In this document: in pieces, positions 1 to 9,056 of the stretch
Position numbering within the stretch: position 1 is the stretch's first letter
How the letters are laid out: every line of letters begins with the position of its first letter
Assembly: GCA_963656085.1 (NCBI GenBank)
Contig: CAVKHV010000017.1
Coordinates: 1-27,126 of the forward strand
Direction: 5' to 3'
Length of the DNA stretch: 27,126 bases
From: CAVALG01 sp963656085
Lineage (GTDB): Bacteria; Bacillota; Clostridia; Oscillospirales; Acutalibacteraceae
Position numbers and translations under genes: made by a program
Notes under the pieces: generated by a model
What the model saw: only the letters and a program-made list of their open reading frames with translations
Told to the model about the DNA's origin: nothing
The model's database searches: none

Positions 1-48
1 ATCGGCTAAAAAATTAATTTTTAATTAACAGGCGATATTGCAGATAGC

Positions 49-102
49 AAAAACGTACCGCGCCGCACAGACAGGATGTTTTGCACATCCCCGTCCGTAC
101 GG
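49..102 (-). terminator. Rho-independent terminator after htrA
   Basis: Just past the htrA stop codon, the minus strand can fold a hairpin of about 17 pairs. Its arms are at 85-102 and 63-79, separated by a 5-base loop, with several G-U pairs and one bulged G. A run of five T follows near 49-53. The position right after a stop codon and the T run fit an intrinsic terminator. The T run starts about nine bases after the stem, which is a little far. Confidence 0.5.
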
Positions 103-129
103 CACGGCGTTTAATTACTTATTCTGATT

Positions 130-1608
130 TCAGTTTTTGCTTTCGCCTATTTTAACTTCCACTGTTTTTGTGGAACCGGAACGGTATATTTCAACCTTAA
201 CCGTATCACCGGAAGAGCACTGGTTCAGAGCATCGCCCAAAACGGTATACTCGCTTATTTCGGTATCGCCGAATTTTGTTATAATATCTCCTCTTTGTAT
301 ACCTGCGTTGTCGGCAGGGCCGCCGTCATCTACGCTGTTTACGACTGCACCTGACGGGAACCCGTAATATTTAAGCACTTCGGAAGTATATTTTGTATTG
401 ATGTTTACGCCTATATACGGGGTTGCCGTACCCTCGTTCGAGATCAGTTTTTTGCAGATTTTAATTGCATCGTTTACCGGTATTGCGAACCCCATGCCTT
501 CATAACTTGTGTTTACAAGTTTTGATGAGTTTATACCTATGAGTTTGCCTTCTGAATTTACAAGTGCGCCGCCCGAGTTGCCGGGATTTATGGCAGCGTC
601 GGTCTGGATAAGTTTCATTGTTCCGATTGAGTCTATAGTAAGAGTACGGTTAAGTCCGCCGATAACGCCGCTTGTAACGCTTCCCATAAATTGCAATCCG
701 CCCGGATTACCTATTGCAACAACGTTCTGACCCACTTTAAGAGTGTCGGAATCTCCTATTTCTATTGCGGTAAGACCTGTTTTATTGATTTTCAATACCG
801 CCAAATCCGAGGAAATATTGTAACCTACAACGGTTGCCGAAATTGCGGTTTCGGGGTCAGTCGGTAAATATACTTCTATTTTGTCAGCCACACTGCTGCT
901 TGATGAATTCTGACCGAAATATGAAGATGTAGATGAACTGCTTGAAGCCGCTATGACATGATAGTTAGTGATAATATACCCATCCGACGAATAGACAATA
1001 CCCGAACCTTCGCCGCTCACTTCCTGTGAACCACCGAAAAAGCTGCTGAGTGAGGAAGTTGTGCGCACACCCACAATACTGTCGGCACATTTTTCATAAA
1101 CCGCTTCAACCATAGTTTCGGATTCGTCCGAAACCACTATGTTTTTAACAGTTGAACCCGTTGACCCGCCGCTCACGGTGCCTTTGCAATTAGCAAGCAC
1201 CAACAGCGAAGAACCCACACCGACTGCAAGCGCGCAAACAACCGAAACTACCAAAGTAAGCACCGAAAAGCGCGGTTTGTTTTTATTTGCCGCATCGGCG
1301 GCAGCAACGGAATAATGATTATGACCTCTTAAATCCGCAAAAGGTATTTCCGGAGTGTAACTGCGTTCGGGTTGAAATTGAGCGCCGCTTCCCGCAAAAA
1401 AATCATTGCCGCCGGCAAATCCTTCCGTCCGCTCGCCGCTGTACGAATCGCTCTGCGTGACGTTTGCCGTTTCACCCTCACCGTTTTGGGCAAAAACGGT
1501 ATCTTCTGCAGGGGTTGCCGCCTGTTCGTTCATATTGTCCGTTTCGGCGGCATTACCGTCCTCAACCGAGTCAAATCCGAGTATTTCCGATCTTTTGTTT
1601 TCATCCAT
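130..1608 (-). CDS. htrA: Membrane-anchored HtrA/DegP-like serine protease with PDZ domain
   Basis: Predicted envelope quality-control protease that degrades misfolded exported proteins. The 492-residue protein has an acidic, low-complexity cytoplasmic N-terminus of about 110 residues and one membrane helix (about 115-139). A trypsin-like domain follows with the triad H217 (in TNYHV), D268 (in SSDLAVLK) and S345 (in NPGNSGGA). A single C-terminal PDZ domain spans about 398-490. This matches the HtrA/YkdA/YvtA type of Gram-positive bacteria. A serine-rich stretch (222-239) sits in the loop after the catalytic His. The ATG start is supported by AGAAAGGA upstream. It stands apart from the transketolase genes by 176 bases holding an inverted repeat and a candidate promoter, so it is probably its own unit. 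Family is certain; which HtrA paralogue it matches is not. Confidence 0.95.
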   Translation of the reverse strand: MDENKRSEILGFDSVEDGNAAETDNMNEQAATPAEDTVFAQNGEGETANVTQSDSYSGERTEGFAGGNDFFAGSGAQFQPERSYTPEIPFADLRGHNHYSVAAADAANKNKPRFSVLTLVVSVVCALAVGVGSSLLVLANCKGTVSGGSTGSTVKNIVVSDESETMVEAVYEKCADSIVGVRTTSSLSSFFGGSQEVSGEGSGIVYSSDGYIITNYHVIAASSSSSTSSYFGQNSSSSSVADKIEVYLPTDPETAISATVVGYNISSDLAVLKINKTGLTAIEIGDSDTLKVGQNVVAIGNPGGLQFMGSVTSGVIGGLNRTLTIDSIGTMKLIQTDAAINPGNSGGALVNSEGKLIGINSSKLVNTSYEGMGFAIPVNDAIKICKKLISNEGTATPYIGVNINTKYTSEVLKYYGFPSGAVVNSVDDGGPADNAGIQRGDIITKFGDTEISEYTVLGDALNQCSSGDTVKVEIYRSGSTKTVEVKIGESKN

Positions 1609-1660
1609 AAAATTCAGATCCTTTCTGATTATATTATTTCAATCGGTCTTGTTGTCCTTT

Positions 1661-1666
1661 ATTATA
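1661..1666 (-). promoter_or_regulatory. Candidate -10 element for htrA
   Basis: A perfect TATAAT reads on the minus strand in the AT-rich gap before htrA, about 50 bases upstream of its ATG. No good -35 hexamer stands 16-18 bases further up. A second TATAAT at 1628-1633 is too close to the ribosome binding site to give a useful leader. Weak call. Confidence 0.3.
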
Positions 1667-1715
1667 TATGCCGCTTATTAAAATCTTTAGTAAATAATGT
1701 GAATATTTATTTAAC

Positions 1716-1760
1716 ATTTTGCCCTGCCTTTCAAAGCAGAATCGAAAAGCAGGGCAAAAT
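1716..1760 (-). terminator. Inverted repeat after the transketolase genes, possible terminator
   Basis: A perfect 12-base inverted repeat (arms 1716-1727 and 1749-1760, core GCCCTGC/GCAGGGC) flanks a 21-base loop, 24 bases past the stop of the transketolase C-terminal subunit gene. The arms carry A/T tracts on both sides, so it could act in either direction. On the minus strand the tail is only moderately T-rich. It probably ends the long operon before htrA. Confidence 0.5.
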
Positions 1761-1784
1761 TTGATCATCGAATTAAAAAAGCAA

Positions 1785-2732
1785 TTATTTTTTAAGTGCG
1801 ATGGCCTTTTTAGCCATTTCGGCAATATTTTTTGCACGGAAACCGAATTTATCAAGCAGTTCGGCAGCCGGACCCGACATACCGAATCGGTCATTCATAC
1901 CGAGTTTAAGCACCGGAACCGGGCATTTTTCGCAAACAATATCGCACACGGCGCTGCCGAGACCGCCGATCACGGAATGTTCCTCAGCCGTAACTATTGC
2001 ACCGGTTTCTTTTGCGGCAGAAATTACAGCGTCCTCATCAAGCGGCTTTATGGTTGCCATATTAATAATTCTTGCATTTATACCGTCAGCCTTTAAAAGT
2101 TCATATGCCTCAAGCGCTTCCTTAACCATAAGACCCGTTGCTATGATCGTAACATCGCTGCCGTCTTTAAGAGTGGCGGCTTTACCTATTTCAAACTTAT
2201 AATCCTCGCCGAAAACTACCGGGACGGCAAGTCTGCCGAAGCGAATATACACCGGTCCGTCATGCTCGTAAGCGGCAAGCATTGCAAGCCTGCCCTCAAC
2301 GGTATCGGCAGGGTTTATAACGGTCATACCGGGAATTGCACGCATAAGGGCAATATCTTCATTGCACTGGTGCGTAGCGCCGTCCTCACCTACCGATATA
2401 CCTGCGTGGGTTGCACAGATAACCACATTAAGGTGGGGATAACCGATAGAGTTCCTTATTTGTTCAAAGGCTCTGCCGGCGGCAAACATAGCAAACGAAC
2501 TTGCAAATACTTTTTTGCCGGTTGCGGCTATACCTGCGGCAATGCTCATCATATTCTGTTCGGCAATTCCGCAATCGTAAAATCTGTCGGGAAATGCTTT
2601 TTTAAATGCGCCCGATTTTGTGGCAGCGGCAAGATCCGCGTCCAATACAATAAAATCATTATGTTTTTCACCGAGTTCGACCAGGGTTCTGCCGTAAGCC
2701 TCTCGGGTTGCTTCTTTTTTAATTTCAGCCAT
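1785..2732 (-). CDS. Transketolase, C-terminal (pyrimidine-binding/C-terminal) subunit
   Basis: The second half of a split transketolase, 315 residues. With its partner it moves two-carbon units between sugar phosphates in the pentose phosphate pathway. The TPP-activating glutamate is E58 in the motif GIAEQN. The region around 78-118 (SSFAMFAAGRAFEQIR, then HAGISVGEDGATHQ) is typical of the pyrimidine domain. The rest is the transketolase C-terminal domain. It follows the N-terminal subunit gene by 27 bases with a GGAG-type site before its ATG, so the two are cotranscribed. Two-gene transketolases are common in Clostridia. The related 1-deoxyxylulose-5-phosphate synthase is a single larger protein, which argues against that reading. 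Confidence 0.95.
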   Translation of the reverse strand: MAEIKKEATREAYGRTLVELGEKHNDFIVLDADLAAATKSGAFKKAFPDRFYDCGIAEQNMMSIAAGIAATGKKVFASSFAMFAAGRAFEQIRNSIGYPHLNVVICATHAGISVGEDGATHQCNEDIALMRAIPGMTVINPADTVEGRLAMLAAYEHDGPVYIRFGRLAVPVVFGEDYKFEIGKAATLKDGSDVTIIATGLMVKEALEAYELLKADGINARIINMATIKPLDEDAVISAAKETGAIVTAEEHSVIGGLGSAVCDIVCEKCPVPVLKLGMNDRFGMSGPAAELLDKFGFRAKNIAEMAKKAIALKK

Positions 2733-2759
2733 GTTTATCTCCGTTTCCGCTTAAAAAGC

Positions 2760-3596
2760 TTATTGTAAGGTTTCAAGCCGCGATTTAATTTCATTAACGG
2801 CAATTTCGTACTGTTCCGCATTAGGTGCAGAACCATGCCAGCCAACCTGGTTTTCCATATAAGAAACACCCTTACCCTTGATCGTATTCATTATTACGGC
2901 AGTCGGTTTATCCGATTTATCGGCTGCCTTTACGGCGCTTTCTATCTCATCGAAATTGTGTCCGTCAATTGTTATTACATTCCAGCCGAAAGCGGCAAAC
3001 TTCGCGTCAACAGGCTTGGGGGAGTTTACTTCGTCGATAGTTCCGTCTATCTGCAAGTTATTAAGATCAACAAACAGCGTAAGATTGGAAAGTCCCTTAT
3101 TGCCTGCGAACATTGCAGCCTCCCAGACCTGACCTTCTTCTATTTCACCGTCACCGCAGATACAGAAAACGCGATAACTGTCGCCGAAATGCTTTGCGCT
3201 GAGCGCCATACCGCAGGCAGCCGAAAATCCCTGACCGAGCGAACCCGTTGACATATCGACGCCCGGAATATGCTTCATATCCGGATGACCCTGAAGCAGG
3301 CAACCCGTGTGACGAAGCCTTTGAATTTCTTTAAACGGAAAATAGCCTTTTTCACACAGTGCGGCATACAATGCCGGTGCGGCGTGGCCCTTTGACAGTA
3401 CAAGACGGTCGCGATCTGCCATTTTGGGGTTTTTGGGGTCGACATTCATACGGTCAAAATAAAGGTATGAAAGCAGTTCGGCTATTGACAGCGAGCCGCC
3501 CGGATGCCCCGACTTTGCGTTGAATGTGCCCTCAATTACGCCAAGGCGGATTTTTTCGGCAATCACGGCAAGTTCCTGTTTTTTTGCATTTTCCAT
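2760..3596 (-). CDS. Transketolase, N-terminal (TPP-binding) subunit
   Basis: The first half of the split transketolase, 278 residues, carrying the diphosphate-binding domain. Visible landmarks are KSGHPGGSLS (28-37), SKGHAAPALYA (68-78), GSLGQGFSAACGMA (118-131) and the TPP/metal motif running from GDG (148-150) to NN (179-180). The ATG is preceded by GGAGATTAAAT. The gene begins 2 bases after the rluD stop and is followed by the C-terminal subunit. This places central carbon metabolism at the end of the ileS-lspA-rluD run, a linkage less usual than the rest of that cluster. Confidence 0.95.
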   Translation of the reverse strand: MENAKKQELAVIAEKIRLGVIEGTFNAKSGHPGGSLSIAELLSYLYFDRMNVDPKNPKMADRDRLVLSKGHAAPALYAALCEKGYFPFKEIQRLRHTGCLLQGHPDMKHIPGVDMSTGSLGQGFSAACGMALSAKHFGDSYRVFCICGDGEIEEGQVWEAAMFAGNKGLSNLTLFVDLNNLQIDGTIDEVNSPKPVDAKFAAFGWNVITIDGHNFDEIESAVKAADKSDKPTAVIMNTIKGKGVSYMENQVGWHGSAPNAEQYEIAVNEIKSRLETLQ

Positions 3597-3598
3597 AT

Positions 3599-4525
3599 TT
3601 AATCTCCATTCTGTTGCCCGGCGGCAACTTTTTTTAAAAAGTTCAAAAAATATTCCGGCAACGGCGACTCAAACTGCATATATTCCCCTGTTGTCGGATG
3701 TATAAAACCGATTACTTTGGCGTGCAGGCATTGCCCGCCAAGCCCCGTGGTGTCGCAGCGCGGTCCGTAGACATCGTCACCTGCGACAGGGTGACCGATG
3801 TGCGCCATATGCACCCTTATCTGATGCGTTCGGCCGGTGTACAGGCGCAAACGCAAATGGGAGAAGTTACCGTAATCCTTTATCACGCTGTAGTGTGTAA
3901 CGGCATTTTTGGAGTTTTTCTGTGTTACCGCCATTTGCTTGCGCTTAACGGGATGTCTGCCTATCGGCAGATCAATCGTCCCCTCGGTTTTGTTGCCGAA
4001 ACCGCCGTATACCACAGCCTCATATTCCCGTGTAAAGGAATGGGATTTTATTTGTTCAGCCAAAAAAATATGTGCTTTATCGTTTTTTGCAACAAGCAGA
4101 AGTCCGCTTGTATTTTTATCTATTCGGTGAAGTATACCGGGGCGGATAACCCCGTTTATGCCGGAAAGCGAATCGCCGCAATAATACAGCAAAGCGTTGA
4201 CCAATGTACCGTCACGGTTGCCCGGTGCCGGGTGAACTACCATTCCGCGCGGCTTATTTACAACCAACAGATCATCGTCCTCATAGACGATATCAAGCGG
4301 TATGTTCTGCGGCTGCGCCTTATCCGGCGCAGGGTCCTCGATTATAACCTGTAAGGTATCCCCTGCCGCCACGGCGTCGCGCTTTTTTATCGGTTTGCCG
4401 TTTTTAAGCACCGAATTTTCTTTAAAAAGTCTTTCAGCCGATGACCTTGTGATGTTCAGCGCCTGCGACACAAAGACATCGGCACGGTCATATCCCGACT
4501 CTGCAATTACGGTTTTATCGGTCAT
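3599..4525 (-). CDS. rluD: RluD/RluA-family 23S rRNA pseudouridine synthase
   Basis: Predicted to convert specific uridines to pseudouridine in large-subunit rRNA. The 308-residue protein has an N-terminal S4-like RNA-binding domain (about 14-60). The catalytic domain carries the signature HRIDKNTSGLLLVAK, with catalytic aspartate D136, and later GRTHQIRVHMAHIGHPVAGD. The start ATG overlaps the lspA stop by 4 bases (ATGA), which suggests translational coupling. It corresponds in position to ylyB of Bacillus, downstream of lspA. Exact target uridines cannot be read from sequence, so the RluD name is by family and position. Confidence 0.93.
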   Translation of the reverse strand: MTDKTVIAESGYDRADVFVSQALNITRSSAERLFKENSVLKNGKPIKKRDAVAAGDTLQVIIEDPAPDKAQPQNIPLDIVYEDDDLLVVNKPRGMVVHPAPGNRDGTLVNALLYYCGDSLSGINGVIRPGILHRIDKNTSGLLLVAKNDKAHIFLAEQIKSHSFTREYEAVVYGGFGNKTEGTIDLPIGRHPVKRKQMAVTQKNSKNAVTHYSVIKDYGNFSHLRLRLYTGRTHQIRVHMAHIGHPVAGDDVYGPRCDTTGLGGQCLHAKVIGFIHPTTGEYMQFESPLPEYFLNFLKKVAAGQQNGD

Positions 4526-5040
4526 TTGGATTTCTTATTATCCAGTATATCATCAGCGTCGATCGATTGCGGCTTGCGCCTGATATCACGCACAAGGTCC
4601 GTAATAAAGTATAAAAAGATCAACCCTGCGCCGACGCACACCGAGATATCCGCTACATTAAACACCGGAAAATCCACAAACGCAGCCTCTATAAAATCCA
4701 CGACCTGACCTTTTCTGAACAGTCGGTCTATCATATTTCCTATTCCGCCTGCAAGTATCAGGACGACCGCCCAATACATAAGCGGCGTTCGATAGGTCTT
4801 TTTTATAAGCATACCGACGCATATTATAAGCATAAAAAAGGTAACGGCAAGCAAAATCCAGGTTTTATTCTGCAATATTCCGAAAGCGGCGCCGCCGTTG
4901 TTTATATAGGTAAAGTTGATGACTCCCTTAATGACGGTTTGCGACTCGCCGAGTTTAAAACCGGTCATAACAAGATATTTTGTCAACTGGTCAACAGCAA
5001 TTACAAGTGCGCCGACTATTGTGGCAATAATGTAGGTCAC
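4522..5040 (-). CDS. lspA: Lipoprotein signal peptidase II
   Basis: Membrane aspartyl protease that cleaves prolipoprotein signal peptides. I place the start at GTG 5040, giving 172 residues. A site AGAGGT lies 9 bases upstream and the N-terminus then fits the family. The open frame extends to another GTG at 5085, but that one has no ribosome binding site and adds 15 atypical residues. Four hydrophobic segments are visible. The catalytic aspartates are D105 (in GNMIDR) and D131 (in FNVAD); the N-terminal VDQLTK and the NNGGAAFG motif are also present. It sits between ileS (67 bases) and rluD (4-base overlap), the standard Firmicutes order. A likely client, the lipoprotein cyclophilin at 24927-25844, is in the same window. 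Confidence 0.94.
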   Translation of the reverse strand: MTYIIATIVGALVIAVDQLTKYLVMTGFKLGESQTVIKGVINFTYINNGGAAFGILQNKTWILLAVTFFMLIICVGMLIKKTYRTPLMYWAVVLILAGGIGNMIDRLFRKGQVVDFIEAAFVDFPVFNVADISVCVGAGLIFLYFITDLVRDIRRKPQSIDADDILDNKKSK

Positions 5041-5107
5041 GAAGGTTACACCTCTTTTAAATCGGAAAGTCGGCTGCACGCACACGGCGGCAGCCGTTTA
5101 ATATCCG

Positions 5108-7888
5108 TTATTCTGAAATTACTTTTGCACAGCGGGCACAGAGGGTAGGATGCTCGGAATTTTTGCCGACGGAATCGTCAAACTTCCAGCAACGCTCACA
5201 TTTACCGTACCCGATTTTTGAAACACTTATGCCGACGCCTGTAGTCTCGCCCTTGTTTCCGTCATCGCCGTTTACTATATGAAGACCCGATACGATAAAC
5301 ACTTCCGGCAATATAGTTTCAACCGATTTAAGGAAATCAAACAATTCACCTGTTGCATACAGGGTAAGGTCGGCCTCAAGCGATGAGCCGATTACTTTAG
5401 CGGCGCGTGCATTTTCGAGTTCTTTTTTTACGTCGTCACGCACGGCGTGTATCTTTTCCCAACGGGCAAGCAGTTCTTCGTCACGTCCCTTTTCTGCCTT
5501 GGGGAATGAATTGAATACAATATTACGTTCATCGGTGCCCTCAATATGCGGCATAAAGTGCCATATTTCGTCCGCGGTAAAGGCAAGTATCGGGGCGATA
5601 AGCCTTGTAAGGGTATCAAGCACTCTGTAAATTGTTGTTTGAGCGGCGCGGCGCGTAAGAGATTTTTCGCCCTCTGCATACAAACGGTCCTTGAGCGCGT
5701 CAAGGTAGAAGTTTGACATATCCACAACGCAGAAATTGTGAATTGCGTGCACGATTATATGATACTCAAAATTATCGTATGCTACCGTGCATTTTTCAAC
5801 CAATTCGTTAAGTTTTGCAAGTGCAAAACGGTCAATTTCTTCAAGCTGAGCGTCATTTACGCAATCCTTATTGGGGTCAAAATCATTTATGCAGCCCAAA
5901 ATAAATCTTGCGGTATTCCGAATCTTTCTGTAAACCTCGCTTAACTGTTTAAGGATATCGGGGGACACACGGATATCGGCGTGATAATCGGACGAAGCGA
6001 CCCACAACCTTAATATATCTGCACCGTATTTATTTACGATATCGTCGGGATTAATTGTATTGCCGAGGGATTTTGACATCTTTTTACCCTCGCCGTCAAC
6101 TACCCAACCGTGAGTTACAACAGTCTTATAAGGTGCAACACCGTCGGTCGCTACGGAAGTAAGCAGCGACGACTGGAACCAACCTCTGTACTGGTCGGCG
6201 CCTTCAAGATACAGGTCGGCAGGCTCGCGGAGATAATCGCGCTGACCGCAGACTGCGGCATGCGAAACTCCCGAATCAAACCACACATCCATAATATCGG
6301 TTTCTTTCTTGAATTCGGTACATCCGCATTTATCACATTTTACACCATCGGGCAAGAGTTCTTTTTCGGAAAGTTCATACCACGCGTCTGCACCCTTTTC
6401 GCGGAAAATATCCGCAATATGCGCTATTGTATCGTGATTTATAAGCTCGTGGCCGCAATCTTTACAGTAAACTATCGGAATAGGGACGCCCCAAGTACGC
6501 TGGCGGGAAATGCACCAGTCGCTGCGGTCGGTAACCATTCCGGTTATGCGGTCGCGTCCCCAGGCAGGTACCCAGCGGACGGTATTAATAGCCTCAACCG
6601 CCTTGTCGGCAAAGTCTTTTATAGAGCAGAACCATTGCTCTGTAGCGCGGAAAAGAATGGGGGACTTACAGCGCCAGCAATGCGGATATTGGTGAATTAT
6701 CTTATTAAGCGCAAACAGGTGACCGGTCTTTTCAAGTTCTGCGGCGATAGCCTTGTTTGCTTCATTTGTATCAAGACCCGCGAACTTGCCCGCTTCCTCT
6801 GTCAGCACGCCTTTGTTATCAACCGGCACAACCATAGGAATTTCGGGGTATTTGCGGCAAACTTCAAAGTCGTCAACACCGTGTCCCGGTGCGGTATGAA
6901 CACAGCCCGTACCGCTTTCAAGAGTTACATGGTCGCCTATTATTATAAGCGATTCACGGTCAATAAACGGGTGGGCGGCTTTCATATATTCAAATTCTCT
7001 GCCCTGCATTGTTCCGATAATTTCGTAATCTTCAATACCGGCTACCTTCATAGCGGCGTCCATAAGTTCGCGCGCCATAATGTAATACTCGCCGTTTGCT
7101 TTTGCAACGGCATACTCGTAATCCGGACCTAAGCATATAGCAAGGTTTGCGGGCAGTGTCCATGTGGTGGTTGTCCATATAACAAAATAAGTTTTGTCAA
7201 GGTCTGCACCCATTTTTGTAAGCAGGCCCTTATCATCGGTTACTTTAAATTTAACATAGATAGAATGACAGGGGTCTTCTGCATATTCGATTTCGGCTTC
7301 CGCAAGCGCGGTCTGGCATTCGGGGCACCAATAAACCGGCTTTAAGCCCTTATAAATATAACCTTTTTCAGCCATTTTGCCGAATATTTCAACCTGTTTT
7401 GCAACATAATCGTTTTTAAGGGTCATATACGGGTTATCCCACTCGCCCAATACGCCGAGACGTTCAAATTGACGGCGCTGGTCATCGGCAAATTTTAAAG
7501 CAAAATCACGGCATATGCGGCGCAACTCAAGTGCGGAAATATGCTCGGCTGATTTTTTGCCGGCGGCTTTTCTCGCCTTAAGTTCAGTCGGCAGACCGTG
7601 TGTATCATAACCCGGAACATAAGGTGCCTTAAATCCCGACATATTTTTATAGCGCAGGACAAAATCCTTAAGCGATTTATTAAGTGCGGTTCCCATATGA
7701 ATAATTCCGTTTGCATACGGAGGACCGTCGTGCAAAACATATAAAGGTTTGCCCTCATTAAGCCGCATAAGTTCGTCATATACATTGTTATCCTGCCAGT
7801 TTTTAAGCATAACCGGTTCCGCTGTCGGCAACCCGGCACGCATCGGGAAGTCGGTTTTCGGCAGATTTATGGTTTGGTTATAATCCAT
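5108..7888 (-). CDS. ileS: Isoleucyl-tRNA synthetase
   Basis: Charges tRNA-Ile and edits misactivated valine. The 926-residue length and layout fit the bacterial class I enzyme. The HIGH-type signature is HMGT (64-67) within PPYANGIIHMG. The CP1 editing domain includes TTTTWTLPANLA (240-250) and GTGCVHTAPGHG (326-337). KMSKS is at 603-607. A C-terminal zinc site of CxxC type (CERCW, then CARC) closes the protein. Only 21 bases separate it from divIVA, so there is no room for the T-box leader that often controls ileS in Firmicutes. Expression is therefore probably driven from upstream division-gene promoters. Identity is certain. Confidence 0.98.
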   Translation of the reverse strand: MDYNQTINLPKTDFPMRAGLPTAEPVMLKNWQDNNVYDELMRLNEGKPLYVLHDGPPYANGIIHMGTALNKSLKDFVLRYKNMSGFKAPYVPGYDTHGLPTELKARKAAGKKSAEHISALELRRICRDFALKFADDQRRQFERLGVLGEWDNPYMTLKNDYVAKQVEIFGKMAEKGYIYKGLKPVYWCPECQTALAEAEIEYAEDPCHSIYVKFKVTDDKGLLTKMGADLDKTYFVIWTTTTWTLPANLAICLGPDYEYAVAKANGEYYIMARELMDAAMKVAGIEDYEIIGTMQGREFEYMKAAHPFIDRESLIIIGDHVTLESGTGCVHTAPGHGVDDFEVCRKYPEIPMVVPVDNKGVLTEEAGKFAGLDTNEANKAIAAELEKTGHLFALNKIIHQYPHCWRCKSPILFRATEQWFCSIKDFADKAVEAINTVRWVPAWGRDRITGMVTDRSDWCISRQRTWGVPIPIVYCKDCGHELINHDTIAHIADIFREKGADAWYELSEKELLPDGVKCDKCGCTEFKKETDIMDVWFDSGVSHAAVCGQRDYLREPADLYLEGADQYRGWFQSSLLTSVATDGVAPYKTVVTHGWVVDGEGKKMSKSLGNTINPDDIVNKYGADILRLWVASSDYHADIRVSPDILKQLSEVYRKIRNTARFILGCINDFDPNKDCVNDAQLEEIDRFALAKLNELVEKCTVAYDNFEYHIIVHAIHNFCVVDMSNFYLDALKDRLYAEGEKSLTRRAAQTTIYRVLDTLTRLIAPILAFTADEIWHFMPHIEGTDERNIVFNSFPKAEKGRDEELLARWEKIHAVRDDVKKELENARAAKVIGSSLEADLTLYATGELFDFLKSVETILPEVFIVSGLHIVNGDDGNKGETTGVGISVSKIGYGKCERCWKFDDSVGKNSEHPTLCARCAKVISE

Positions 7889-7909
7889 TGTTATTTAATG
7901 CCCCTTTGA

Positions 7910-8995
7910 TTATTTTTTTCTTCTCTTAAAAAAGTTTCTCGGTTCATCGTCTTCATCTTCATCGTCTTCGTCGTACTCATCGAAAAATTTAAGAGAATTT
8001 TTCAGACGCTCGCTGCGCTCGGGACGGCTGGTTGAGCCTGCGCCCTCGGGTATTACGGAAACGGGCTTTCTTGCGCTGTCCTGCTGTACGCCCGACTCGT
8101 CAGTGCCGTTCTCGTCAGTTTGCGATGTCGGTACAATCGTATGGTCATACTCGTCTTCCGTATCGACCTTTATATTTTCTTCAAAAGCTTTAACCGCACT
8201 TTCGGTTTCGGGATTTGCAAAAATATCTTCCGCTTTTTCTTCCGGTTCCAGCCGGGTTATATCAACCGGCGATTTTCCGTCTGTATCGCTGTCATCCTGC
8301 ACATCGTTTTTCGCACCGTCCCTGCCCGACTGCACAAAAGAGTCAGCCGTTGGGGTACTGTCCACCACAAATTCGACCGCACGCGCGATAGTTTCGGGGT
8401 CGGACGGAACTTCATCGGGTATTGAAGCAATAAATTCAAGCTGTTTTTTATAAAGGGTTACCAATTCCTTTTTAAAATCGGAAACTCCGACTTTTAATTT
8501 ATCGAACATAACCTGCTGGCGCGCAACGCTGTCATGTGCTGCGCTTATCATACTTTCGGATTTTGATACGGCAACGCTCACAAGGTCATTTGACCTTCTG
8601 TCCGATTCGGCAATAACCGACTTTATTTTCTCTTGAGCCTCCTCAAGTTTAGCTGCCGTATTACGATCTGTTTCCTGCTTTTTTTGTTCGGCGTCGGCTA
8701 AAATTTCAGCCGCCTTTTTCTTAGCTTCGTTTACAATACTGTCAGCCATACGCTGAGCATTTATAAGCAGATTTTGCAGACTTTCACCCGACAATCCCGA
8801 AACATCCGAGCCGTCTTTTCGTGATGCGGCGGAGTTGCCCTCGGCGTCCATCTGCTCTTTAAGTTGGCGGTTTTTGGCAACGAGTTCGTCTATCTGTGTG
8901 GCAAGTTCATCCAAGAACTCTTCAACATCGCCCGGTTTATAGCCGTTTACCGACTTTTGAAACGTAAGATTTCTGATATCATCTGAAGTGTACAT
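7910..8995 (-). CDS. divIVA: DivIVA-domain cell division/polarity protein
   Basis: Scaffold that binds curved membrane at septa and poles. The 361-residue protein opens with the conserved DivIVA lipid-binding segment (1-50, including the F..S.NGYKPGDVEEFLDEL pattern). A long coiled coil follows to about residue 200. The C-terminal 150 residues are acidic and probably disordered, ending in a basic FFKRRKK tail. The tail makes it longer than the Bacillus protein. The ATG is preceded by GGGGGA. It lies between sepF and ileS as in other Firmicutes, but ylmG and ylmH, which usually separate sepF from divIVA, are absent. Confidence 0.93.
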   Translation of the reverse strand: MYTSDDIRNLTFQKSVNGYKPGDVEEFLDELATQIDELVAKNRQLKEQMDAEGNSAASRKDGSDVSGLSGESLQNLLINAQRMADSIVNEAKKKAAEILADAEQKKQETDRNTAAKLEEAQEKIKSVIAESDRRSNDLVSVAVSKSESMISAAHDSVARQQVMFDKLKVGVSDFKKELVTLYKKQLEFIASIPDEVPSDPETIARAVEFVVDSTPTADSFVQSGRDGAKNDVQDDSDTDGKSPVDITRLEPEEKAEDIFANPETESAVKAFEENIKVDTEDEYDHTIVPTSQTDENGTDESGVQQDSARKPVSVIPEGAGSTSRPERSERLKNSLKFFDEYDEDDEDEDDEPRNFFKRRKK

Positions 8996-9056
8996 AATTT
9001 CATCCCCCTAAACGTATTTTACAACATATCGCGCTGCATATTTAATTACAAATTAA

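Noticed and set aside
8..21. AT palindrome AAAAATTAATTTTT near the left edge
   Set aside because: Short, low complexity and at the window edge; it could be part of a neighbouring promoter but cannot be supported.
1634..1894. Open frame of 86 residues on the minus strand at the end of the transketolase operon
   Set aside because: It overlaps the transketolase 3' end in another frame and runs through the inverted repeat; there is no supporting motif or binding site.
5041..5085. Longer lspA start at GTG 5085
   Set aside because: There is no ribosome binding site, and it adds 15 residues not typical of the family; GTG 5040 has AGAGGT at good distance.
6110..7132. Long plus-strand open frame (340 residues) opposite ileS
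   Set aside because: A shadow of codon bias in ileS. Its translation shows no coherent domain, and ileS is beyond doubt.
7889..7909. T-box leader before ileS
   Set aside because: The gap is only 21 bases, and no T-box sequence or specifier structure is present there.
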